DNA of 64,000 nt, taken from contig DATJIF010000175.1 in the NCBI GenBank assembly GCA_035493475.1, positions 1 to 64,000 of the forward strand. The letters run 5' to 3'. The stretch is from Actinospica sp035493475 (GTDB lineage: Bacteria; Actinomycetota; Actinomycetes; Streptomycetales; Catenulisporaceae). Under the pieces are notes generated by a model that did not search any database, had not been told where the DNA came from, and saw only the letters and a list, made by a program, of their open reading frames with translations. Shown piece by piece: positions 32,700 to 39,073 of this stretch. The position numbers were made by a program, and so were the translations under genes. Positions within the stretch are counted from its first letter, which is position 1; the number at the start of each line of letters is the position of its first letter.

Positions 32700-32822
32700 T
32701 GTCGACTCCGATCGTGCGGACCGCGGTCATGGAGGGCGGCGAGCCGCGGTGGGGCCGCGAGATGCCTGGGCCCGGGTACCCGATCGAGCAGAGAGTATTC
32801 AACGTGGCCGTGGGCCGTGCCT

Positions 32823-32837
32823 AGGGCCGAAGGTCCC
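32823..32837. promoter_or_regulatory. DevR/DosR-like box 4
   Basis: AGGGCCGAAGGTCCC (reverse GGGACCTTCGGCCCT) is a near-consensus site between the PNPOx gene (minus) and the small gene at 33018 (plus). It could serve either. Confidence 0.6.
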
Positions 32838-32874
32838 GGGGGAAACCTCTGCTGGCTACGTCGCGTGCCCGGCC

Positions 32875-32964
32875 GTATGCTTTGTGGTGAACCCGAACAG
32901 GGCTACACGGAGCGTTGTCGAGGCAGCGGCTCCGCAGCCGGTCCACTGTCCCGGACCCGACAGT
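32875..32964 (+). promoter_or_regulatory. Duplicated promoter and leader, copy A
   Basis: GTATGCT (32875-32881), 18 bp, GGGCTAC (32900-32906) resembles an actinobacterial stress-sigma (SigB-like) promoter. The long leader (about 110 bases to the ATG at 33018) holds a hairpin: ACTGTC (32945-32950), loop CCGGACCC, GACAGT (32959-32964). The promoter, hairpin, the GCGATCGAT block and the final GACTGTGCGAGGTG block all recur before the paralogue at 37296-37610 with the same 18 bp spacing. Confidence 0.6.
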
Positions 32965-33017
32965 CGGCGATCGATGCAAGCCCCGACGCCCACGACTGTG
33001 CGAGGTGCACCGTGCAC

Positions 33018-33320
33018 ATGGACCGCCGAATCAGTCCGATTCCCGGCGGCAGCCGCGGCGCGGCCGCGTCTCCGATGACCGGTCTCGACGGCCGGCCTTC
33101 GGATTCCGCGCTGCAATTGCTGGTCGAGACACTGCTGTGGATCGGCCTCGACCTGCACACCGCGCTCGAGTTCTGCACGTGGGAACCGGTGAGTCGGCTG
33201 CTCTGGAGCGCGGTGGACGATGTGGACGAGGCGGTCCGGTGGACGCAGCGCTCCGCGTTCGAGCACATCAACGGTTTCGGGACCGCTCCCAACGGCGTCG
33301 CGCGCACCCATGAGTCGTGA
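33018..33320 (+). CDS. Small paralogous protein A (VETLLWIGLDLHTAL family)
   Basis: The 100-residue protein starts MDRRISPIPGGSRGA and has a helical core LQLLVETLLWIGLDLHTALE, then FCTWEPVSRLLWSAVDDVDEAVRWTQRSAFEH. It is clearly related to the protein at 37296-37610 (LLVETLLRIGLDLHAALALA, EPVRRQVRDALRHVDEALRQ). No known domain. The start is fixed by GAGGTG upstream and by alignment of the two paralogues. It precedes a GAF-ANTAR gene by 42 bp, probably as an operon. It may be an adaptor for the signalling proteins here. Confidence 0.65.
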   Translation: MDRRISPIPGGSRGAAASPMTGLDGRPSDSALQLLVETLLWIGLDLHTALEFCTWEPVSRLLWSAVDDVDEAVRWTQRSAFEHINGFGTAPNGVARTHES

Positions 33321-33362
33321 CCTGACCGGACTGTGCTGCGATGATGCCGAGGAGCGTCCGCG

Positions 33363-34082
33363 ATGACCGAGCTTGATCAATCGGTACTGCACGCACTGCT
33401 CGATCTGACTGATGCCGGATCGGCGACCGACCCGACCGCCACGCTCCTCGACCGGCTCACGCACCAGGCGGTCGCGCTGCTGCCCGCCGCGTGCTGCGCC
33501 GTCGCCGTCGCGGGCGAGGACGGCGAGCTCAGTCTGCTGCGCTGCTCGAGCGGCGACGCCTGGCCGCTCGCTCTCGTCCAACTCGAGTGCCGCTCCGGGC
33601 CGCTGGTCGACTGCTTCCGCCTGGGAGTCGCGGTGCAGTGCGCCGACATCGGGACCGCCGATCAGTGGCCGGAACTCGCCGAGGCCGCGCGGGCGCTCGG
33701 CATCCGTGCCTTCTCGGCCGTCCCGCTGCGCCGCCGCGGCCAGGTGCTCGGTGCCGCCTGCATGATGCGCGCGCGGCCCGGTCTCGACAGTCCCGAGGTG
33801 CACGCCCTGGCCCTGGCGTTGGCGGACAGCACCGCTATCGGCCTGCTCAGGGCCGAGGCCGCGCGGCACGACGGGCGCACCGTCGATCTTTGGCGCGACG
33901 CCTTGGCCCGGCGGATCACGATCGATCAGGCCAGCGGGATCGTGGCGCAACGGCGCGGCATCTCCGTGGACGCCGCCGCGCTGCTGATCGAGCGGCAAGC
34001 CACGGCGGAGGGAGTCGACACCGGCGAGTTCGCGCATCGCGTCGTGCGCGGCATGGCGCGGTGGGATCCGGCGCGCGGCTGA
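33363..34082 (+). CDS. GAF-ANTAR RNA-binding antitermination-type regulator
   Basis: The 239-residue protein has an N-terminal GAF domain (VALLPAACCAVAVAGEDGEL; RCSSGDAWPLALVQLECRSGPLVDCFRLG; SAVPLRRRGQVLGAACMM) and a C-terminal ANTAR three-helix domain at about 178-232 (ALARRITIDQASGIVAQRRG; DAAALLIERQATAEG; EFAHRVVRGM). ANTAR domains bind paired RNA hairpins and allow transcription or translation to proceed. AGGAG precedes the ATG. It is convergent with a second GAF-ANTAR gene, 3 bp apart. Confidence 0.9.
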   Translation: MTELDQSVLHALLDLTDAGSATDPTATLLDRLTHQAVALLPAACCAVAVAGEDGELSLLRCSSGDAWPLALVQLECRSGPLVDCFRLGVAVQCADIGTADQWPELAEAARALGIRAFSAVPLRRRGQVLGAACMMRARPGLDSPEVHALALALADSTAIGLLRAEAARHDGRTVDLWRDALARRITIDQASGIVAQRRGISVDAAALLIERQATAEGVDTGEFAHRVVRGMARWDPARG

Positions 34083-34085
34083 GGC

Positions 34086-34787
34086 CTACGTCCCGGTGAC
34101 GCCGTCCACGACCCCGCGGGCCACCTCGTGCAGGCGCATGCCGCGATGCCGGGCGACGGACCGCAGCAGCTCGAAGGCCTCATCGATCGTGCAGCCGTGC
34201 CGCACGGCGAGGATCCCCTTGGCCTGCTCGATCGGGACCCGCGAGGCGATGCCGTGCTGGAGCTGGGCGATCTGCAGAGCGTGCTCGTCCCGTCGGCGTT
34301 GGAAGTACAGGCCGGTCGCCAGGGCGTCGGCCACCGTCGGCGCGAGCCGTGCGGCCTGGCTCTCCGGAACGCCGAGGTCGCGCGCGTAGACGGTCATCGC
34401 GCCCAGCCGCTCGTCCAGGGAGAGCAGCGGGACGCTGAACGCGGAGTAGTAGCCCTCCCGGAACGCGGTCCTCGACCACTGCGGCCACCGCTCGGCGGCC
34501 GACGCCATGTCCGGGCACCACACGGCGACCCCCGTGGCGGCGCATTGCAGACTGGGTCCGCGGCTCGCGTCGATCTCCGTGGCGCAGAGCCGTTCGACGG
34601 ACTCGCCCCAGGCTGTCGCGCATTCGAGTCGCCCTTCCGCGGACGTCAGCAGTACGGCCACGCCGGACACTTCGAGCACCCGCGCGCACTCCGCCGCGAA
34701 GTAACGCAGGTGGGCGTCGAAATCCTGCTCGCCGTCCGCGGTGTCGGCACCACGATTCAGCAGGTCGTACACGTCCGCGGATTTCAT
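34086..34787 (-). CDS. GAF-ANTAR regulator with structured leader
   Basis: The 233-residue protein has a GAF domain (FAAECARVLEVSGVAVLLTS; AFREGYYSAFSVPLLSLDER; GAMTVYARDLG) and an ANTAR domain at about 175-228 (IASRVPIEQAKGILAVRHGC; TIDEAFELLRSVARHRGMRL). I start it at 34787, preceded by AAAGGGG. Directly upstream lie a 13 bp stem hairpin (34803-34840) and a palindromic DevR-like site (34850-34869). Leader and ANTAR together suggest RNA-level autoregulation. Confidence 0.9.
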   Translation of the reverse strand: MKSADVYDLLNRGADTADGEQDFDAHLRYFAAECARVLEVSGVAVLLTSAEGRLECATAWGESVERLCATEIDASRGPSLQCAATGVAVWCPDMASAAERWPQWSRTAFREGYYSAFSVPLLSLDERLGAMTVYARDLGVPESQAARLAPTVADALATGLYFQRRRDEHALQIAQLQHGIASRVPIEQAKGILAVRHGCTIDEAFELLRSVARHRGMRLHEVARGVVDGVTGT

Positions 34788-34802
34788 CGGATCCGCCCCT
34801 TT

Positions 34803-34840
34803 CCGCACGCAGGTAGCTGCGTCACAGTACCTGCGTGCGG
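34803..34840 (-). promoter_or_regulatory. Leader hairpin of GAF-ANTAR gene
   Basis: CCGCACGCAGGTA (34803-34815) and TACCTGCGTGCGG (34828-34840) are perfect 13 bp arms with a 12-base loop. On the transcript the hairpin ends directly before the AAAGGGG ribosome site, 15 bases before the ATG. It could be an ANTAR target or a translation switch. Confidence 0.65.
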
Positions 34841-34849
34841 CCATGCGCA

Positions 34850-34869
34850 ATAGGGCCGTACGGCCCTAT
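34850..34869. promoter_or_regulatory. DevR/DosR-like box 5 (perfect palindrome)
   Basis: ATAGGGCCGTACGGCCCTAT is a perfect 20 bp palindrome whose half-site GGGCC matches the inner half of the other DevR-like boxes. It lies 63-82 bp upstream of the GAF-ANTAR start. Confidence 0.55.
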
Positions 34870-34908
34870 GCCCGGGCGGTCGCGGCCCACCCCCGAGCCG
34901 CGCCGCGC

Positions 34909-36771
34909 TCAGTCCTCCGCCTGGACCTGTTCCATGAGCAGCACGACGCCGCCGTCGAGGTCCAGCGGCGAACAGGCGACCGAGCACACGATGCGCCGGC
35001 CGATCCGGTTGACCGCCGACACCTGCACGGGACCGGCCCGGCGTCCTGTGCTCCGGCACTCCTGCACCGTCTCCTGCAGTTGCGCGGTCGGCAGGCCGAA
35101 ATCCAGACCGAAGAACGGCTGATTGTCCACCTCGGGCGCACGCAGTCCCCACAGGTCCTCGGCACCGCGGTTCCAGCTGCGCACCCGCAGCTCCGCGTCC
35201 AGTACGACCACTCCGGCGGCGATGCTGGTGAGCACGCCCGCCAGGAACGAGTGCGCCTCGTCGAGCTCGGAGGTGCGCGACCGCAGCTCCTCGTTCATCG
35301 TCTGGAGCTCTTCGTTGCCGGACTCGAGCTCCTCGTTGGTGGTCTCCAGTTCCTCGTTCGTGGACTGGAGCTCCTCGTTCGTGGTCTCCAGCTCCTCGAT
35401 ACTGGACTGCAACTCCTCGTTGGTGGTCTCCAGCTCCTCGTTCGTCGACTGCAGCGCCTCGTAAGCCGACTCGAGGTCCTGCCGGATGCGCTGCAGCTCG
35501 TGCTGGAGCCTGGTGGGGACGGTGGTGTCGAGGAAGCTCAGCGCCGCCCCGACGCGCTCGCCGTCCGGACCGAACAGGGGCTGAATATTGATATCAAGAT
35601 ATTGCATGTCGCCGGTGCCGGTGGGCCGCTCCACCGCGGGCACCCGCACGACGTGGCCCTCCTCGGCGGCCTGCTCGATCAGTGAGCGCAGTTCGACCGG
35701 GCGGTAGGACAGCTCCAGGTCCTGGAACGGGCGGTTCACGTCGCTCGGCGACAGGCTGAACAGGGCGCGCGCCTGGGCGTTGAACATCACCACCGCGCCC
35801 TCCGCGTCGAGTGCGATCATGGCGTGCGGCGAGTTGTCGAGCGTGAGTTCGCGCACCAGGCGCTTGCGGCCGACGTCCCGCACGTCCCGTCCCAGCGCGG
35901 CGTCGAGTCGTGGCAGGGTCGTGGCGTACGGCAACGGCACGCTGCCCGACCTGCGGCGGAAGACCCGGTGCCGCATGCTCGCGACCTCGAAGCGCTCGCC
36001 CTCGGACAGCAGCATCTCCGCCTTGCCCAGGAACAGGTGCCCGCCCGGCCGCAGCGCGAAGTGGAAGCGCTCGATGATCTGGGACTGCGCCTCCATGTTG
36101 AAGTACATCAGCGTGTTGCGGCACACGAGCAGGTCGAGCCGGGAGATCGGCGCGTCCCTGGTGATGTCGTGCCGCCCGAAGATCACCCGGCGGCGCAGAT
36201 CGGGGCGGAAGACGTGGTTGCCGCCGCTCGACTCGAAATACCGTTCCCGCAGTTCCGGCGTGAGCGGCTCGACCGCCCGATGCGAATAGACGCCGCCGCG
36301 CGCCTTCCGCAGCGCCTCCTCGTCGACGTCGGTCCCGTAGATCTTCAGCCGCCGCGCGCACTCCTCGGCTCCGAGCGCCTCGGCGAACAGGATGGCCAGC
36401 GTGTAGGCCTCCTCGCCGGTCGAGCAGCCCGCGCTCCACACCCTGATCTCGCCGTCGCCGACGTTGTCGGCGAGGATCTGCGGAAGGGCGTGCGCCGCGA
36501 GGTACTCCCACGACTCCGAGTCCCGGAAGAAGCCGGTGACGTTGATCAGGATCGTGTTGAACAGCTCGTTGAACTCGTCCGGGTCCGCCTCGAGCACGTC
36601 CCGGTAGTCGCCGTACGAGGACATGCCGCTGTCCGCCATCCGCTTCCGGACGCGCCGGGTCAGCGAGGTGCGCTTGTAGCCGGTGAAGTCGAAACCCCGG
36701 GCGTCGCGGAGGTAGGCGAGCAGTTCCTCGAGCTCGTGCTCGGAGGTGTCCGGGTCACCGGGCGTTGGCAT
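34909..36771 (-). CDS. CheR-type methyltransferase with PAS domains and Glu-rich coiled coil
   Basis: The 620-residue protein has a CheR N-terminal helical domain (LEELLAYLRDARGFDFTGYK; RRVRKRMADSGMSSYGDYRD) and a CheR SAM domain (about 80-275, VWSAGCSTGEEAYTLAILFA; DLLVCRNTLMYFN). A PAS domain (about 310-410, SPHAMIALDAEGAVVMFNAQ), a heptad coiled coil at about 432-498 and a second PAS domain (505-615, AGVVVLDAELRVRSWNRGAE) follow. This is the CheR half of the CheB/CheR-PAS fusions; no CheB domain or histidine kinase is present. No chemotaxis genes are nearby, so it probably acts as a stress sensor. DevR-like box 6 lies 78-92 bp upstream. Confidence 0.9.
   Translation of the reverse strand: MPTPGDPDTSEHELEELLAYLRDARGFDFTGYKRTSLTRRVRKRMADSGMSSYGDYRDVLEADPDEFNELFNTILINVTGFFRDSESWEYLAAHALPQILADNVGDGEIRVWSAGCSTGEEAYTLAILFAEALGAEECARRLKIYGTDVDEEALRKARGGVYSHRAVEPLTPELRERYFESSGGNHVFRPDLRRRVIFGRHDITRDAPISRLDLLVCRNTLMYFNMEAQSQIIERFHFALRPGGHLFLGKAEMLLSEGERFEVASMRHRVFRRRSGSVPLPYATTLPRLDAALGRDVRDVGRKRLVRELTLDNSPHAMIALDAEGAVVMFNAQARALFSLSPSDVNRPFQDLELSYRPVELRSLIEQAAEEGHVVRVPAVERPTGTGDMQYLDINIQPLFGPDGERVGAALSFLDTTVPTRLQHELQRIRQDLESAYEALQSTNEELETTNEELQSSIEELETTNEELQSTNEELETTNEELESGNEELQTMNEELRSRTSELDEAHSFLAGVLTSIAAGVVVLDAELRVRSWNRGAEDLWGLRAPEVDNQPFFGLDFGLPTAQLQETVQECRSTGRRAGPVQVSAVNRIGRRIVCSVACSPLDLDGGVVLLMEQVQAED
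35275..35475. repeat. Degenerate tandem repeat coding the NEEL coiled coil
   Basis: Units of about 21 bp (CTCCTCGTT-GGTGGTCTCCAG type) repeat about nine times and encode the heptads STNEELE, TTNEELQ, SSIEELE, TTNEELQ, STNEELE, TTNEELE, SGNEELQ, TMNEELR. It is a signalling-helix coiled coil joining the two PAS domains. Confidence 0.85.
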
Positions 36772-36848
36772 GGCACTTTCCGAGGCCGCCGTCTCTCATT
36801 CGGCCAGCCTAGCCCACGGGAGGGCGAAGACCGGGTACTCCCGAGCGC

Positions 36849-36863
36849 GGGACCAATGGCCCT
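36849..36863. promoter_or_regulatory. DevR/DosR-like box 6
   Basis: GGGACCAATGGCCCT matches the box pattern exactly in both half-sites. It lies between the divergent CheR-PAS gene (start 36771) and the gene at 36966. Confidence 0.6.
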
Positions 36864-36965
36864 GCACCGCGCCGCCGAAGGTTCGCTACCGTACGGACGG
36901 GCCGCGCGGGGAGTGTCCGAAAACGGGTCGGCGCTGCGTGGCGGCCGGGAAGCACAGGAAAGGGT

Positions 36966-37319
36966 GTGGCGGCCGTGGCTCACATCCGGTGCATCGGAGC
37001 GTCCGGTCTGTTCCGGCTCGTCTTCGCTCTTCAATCCGACGGCTCGGTCGAATACAGCGGCAACATCCTCGGCTGGGACACCGAGACGGGCTCCTTCACC
37101 GAGGAGAAGCCGCTGCGCATCGAGGCGTCCACGCTGCTGCTCGACTACGTCGTCAAAGCCGAGATCCTCGAGACCGGGCCCGTCGTGGTCATGGCCTCGG
37201 CCTGGTGCAAGGCCCCGGTTCTCGATGCCGCGTCGTACGGGCCGTCCATCTTCGTGCTCGCCGATGACGACGCGGACGCCGAGGACGACGGACGGCTAGA
37301 CGCCCGGGGTTGTCTCTGA
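36966..37319 (+). CDS. Small hypothetical protein
   Basis: The 117-residue protein reads HIRCIGASGLFRLVFALQSD, GSVEYSGNILGWDTETGSFT and EKPLRIEASTLLLDYVVKAE. It is a beta-rich, acidic soluble domain with a DADAEDDGR tail. Family not recognised. It begins at a GTG with AGGAAAGGG upstream; the in-frame GTG at 36972 is also possible. Its 3' end overlaps the convergent small paralogue B by 24 bp. DevR-like box 6 lies about 103-117 bp upstream. Confidence 0.6.
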   Translation: MAAVAHIRCIGASGLFRLVFALQSDGSVEYSGNILGWDTETGSFTEEKPLRIEASTLLLDYVVKAEILETGPVVVMASAWCKAPVLDAASYGPSIFVLADDDADAEDDGRLDARGCL

Positions 37320-37610
37320 CGGATCGTCCGGGCCGTCGTCGCGCTCCGGCGCGGACTCGTCCGACAGCTGCTCGATCGCGGCCAGGCGCACTTGGCGCAG
37401 AGCCTCGTCCACGTGCCGCAGCGCGTCGCGGACCTGCCGCCGCACCGGCTCGTGGACCGCGAGCGCGAGCGCCGCGTGCAGGTCGAGGCCGATGCGCAGC
37501 AGAGTCTCGACCAGTAGTTGCCGGGCGACCGCGGGACTCAGATCTCTCAGGTCCGAGGGGGTCGCACCCTTTCCGCCGGGGCTCGGCCCGGAGTCCGGGC
37601 GACGGTCCAT
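37296..37610 (-). CDS. Small paralogous protein B (VETLLRIGLDLHAAL family)
   Basis: This 104-residue protein starts MDRRPDSGPSPGGKGA and has the helix LLVETLLRIGLDLHAALALA followed by VHEPVRRQVRDALRHVDEAL, closely matching the protein at 33018-33320, with a divergent acidic tail. The leader is also conserved with that gene. It is alone on its strand; its end overlaps the gene at 36966 by 24 bp. Function unknown; the two copies bracket the GAF/ANTAR/CheR genes. Confidence 0.65.
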   Translation of the reverse strand: MDRRPDSGPSPGGKGATPSDLRDLSPAVARQLLVETLLRIGLDLHAALALAVHEPVRRQVRDALRHVDEALRQVRLAAIEQLSDESAPERDDGPDDPSETTPGV

Positions 37611-37662
37611 GGAAACAGTTCACCTCGCGCAGTCATAGGCGTCGTCAGTGGGATCGATCGCA

Positions 37663-37756
37663 GACTGTCGGGGTCCGGGACAGCAGCCCGGGTGCGGCGC
37701 GGGCCGTCCTTATCAGAACCCTGCGTAACCCTGAACTCATATGCGCTTCAGCATAC
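37663..37756 (-). promoter_or_regulatory. Duplicated promoter and leader, copy B
   Basis: On the minus strand GTATGCT (37756-37750), 18 bp, GGGTTAC (37731-37725) repeats copy A exactly in spacing. The leader hairpin CTGTC-CCGGACCCC-GACAG (37683-37665) and the GCGATCGAT and GACTGCGCGAGGTG blocks follow before the ATG at 37610. Confidence 0.6.
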
Positions 37757-37795
37757 GGCCAGCCGGCCGGTCTTCGCGAGTCCTGGGCCGATCGA

Positions 37796-38230
37796 TCAGC
37801 TGGTCGGCGCCGACTCCTCGACGGGGACGCGGGCTTCGTCGAACAGCGCCGGGCCCTCCTGCGGCACGGTCGGCCAGTCCGATCCCGGGTGGAGCTCGAT
37901 GAGCTGCGCGGTGGACAGTGCGTACACGACGCGGCCGAGCCCGGAGCGGGCGATGCCGCCGGTGCACATCCCGCAGGGCTGGCAGCTGGTGTACATGGTG
38001 GTGCGCGCGGCCGTCTCGGGGTCGAGTTCGCGGGCCGCCCAGCGGGCGAGTTTGAGTTCGGGGTGGGCGCTGATGTCGTTGTCGCGGCGGACGGTGTTGT
38101 GGGCCTCGACCAGGATCGTGCCGTCCTCGGCGGCCAGCAGCGAGCCGTACGGCGCGTCCCCCTCGGCGACGGCCTGGGCGGCGATGGCGATTGCGCGGCG
38201 CAGCAGGGTGCTGTCTTCTGGGGTGATCAC
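37796..38230 (-). CDS. Nucleoside/guanine-type deaminase (CDA fold)
   Basis: The 144-residue protein has the zinc deaminase fold: AIAIAAQAVAEGDAPYGSLL, the first zinc motif as SAHPELKLARWA (His-Pro-Glu where most have His-Ala-Glu) and the second as YTSCQPCGMCTGGI (PCxxC, about 90). It resembles guanine deaminases and TadA/GuaD-like enzymes. It starts at the GTG at 38230, overlapping the LLM gene stop by 4 bp, so the two are translated together. Confidence 0.85.
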   Translation of the reverse strand: MITPEDSTLLRRAIAIAAQAVAEGDAPYGSLLAAEDGTILVEAHNTVRRDNDISAHPELKLARWAARELDPETAARTTMYTSCQPCGMCTGGIARSGLGRVVYALSTAQLIELHPGSDWPTVPQEGPALFDEARVPVEESAPTS

Positions 38231-39030
38231 GGATCGGTCCTCCAGTGGGTGGCCACGGCGGTCAGTGCCCGCCACGCGGCCTCGGGGTGTCGGGTTTCTT
38301 CCGGGTCGCCGTGGTAGGGGTCGAGCACGACGGTCGCGGCGCCGATCCGTCGCAGTTCAATGAGATCTTCGAGGATCTGCCCGAGGCTGCCGACGCCGAC
38401 GGGCCGGTCGGCCTCGTGGACCGGTGCGTCGGTCATCCGCAGGGCGATGCGCGGCGCGAGGGCGGGCAGTCGGTGCTTCGCCACGGCCGTGCGCAGATCG
38501 GGCAGGGTCGCCCGCAGCGGATGCCAGGCGGCGTCGAAGCCGATGGCGCGCCGGATCGCCGCCGCGCTGTTGCCGCCGATCCAGATCGGGATCGAGGACT
38601 GATCGCCCCACGCCTGACGCATCGTGGTCAGGTACTCGTCGGTGAGCCTGCCGCGGTCGGCGAACGGCACCCCGAGCGCCTCGAACTCCTGGCGCGCTCC
38701 GCCCACGCCCACCCCGAGCACCAGCCGGCCGTCGCTGAGCTCGTCGAGGTTGCCCGCCATGCGCGCCGTCAGCAGCGGATTCCGGTAGGGCAGCACGAGC
38801 ACGGTGGTGCCGAGCCGTACCCGCGAGGTGAGGCCGGCCAGCCAGGACAGGGTGGTGAAGGGCTCGAAGAACCGCTCCGGATACCGCACGGCCACGTCCG
38901 GTGTGACGACCACGTGGTCCGACACCATGAGCAGATCGAAGCCGAGCCCCTCCACGATCCGTCCCCACTCGCGCAGGAGCCCGGAGTCGGTGCCCGGCCC
39001 GTAGTTCGGGACGTTGACGCCTAACTGCAT
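38227..39030 (-). CDS. LLM-class F420-dependent oxidoreductase
   Basis: The 267-residue luciferase-like TIM barrel begins MQLGVNVPNYGPGTDSGLLR and shows GFDLLMVSDHVVV, SRVRLGTTVLVLPYRNPLLTARMAGNLDELS, RLVLGVGVGGARQEFEALGV and IPIWIGGNSAAAIRRAIGF, the LLM signatures for the cofactor phosphate site. Actinobacterial members mainly use F420. It is 43 bp after the flavoprotein gene and may be the third gene of the sigma-controlled operon. Confidence 0.88.
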   Translation of the reverse strand: MQLGVNVPNYGPGTDSGLLREWGRIVEGLGFDLLMVSDHVVVTPDVAVRYPERFFEPFTTLSWLAGLTSRVRLGTTVLVLPYRNPLLTARMAGNLDELSDGRLVLGVGVGGARQEFEALGVPFADRGRLTDEYLTTMRQAWGDQSSIPIWIGGNSAAAIRRAIGFDAAWHPLRATLPDLRTAVAKHRLPALAPRIALRMTDAPVHEADRPVGVGSLGQILEDLIELRRIGAATVVLDPYHGDPEETRHPEAAWRALTAVATHWRTDP

Positions 39031-39073
39031 ACTCGAAGGCTATCCCGGGGGGCAATGGAGCACCCGGAAAAGC

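Noticed and set aside
32945..32964. Canonical ANTAR target (paired hexaloop hairpins)
   Set aside because: The hairpin has an 8-base loop and I could not find a second hexaloop with A1/G4, so it is reported only as a conserved leader hairpin.
37796..38230. Deaminase judged inactive because of His-Pro-Glu
   Set aside because: The zinc His and catalytic Glu are both kept and PCxxC is intact; the middle residue varies in the superfamily.
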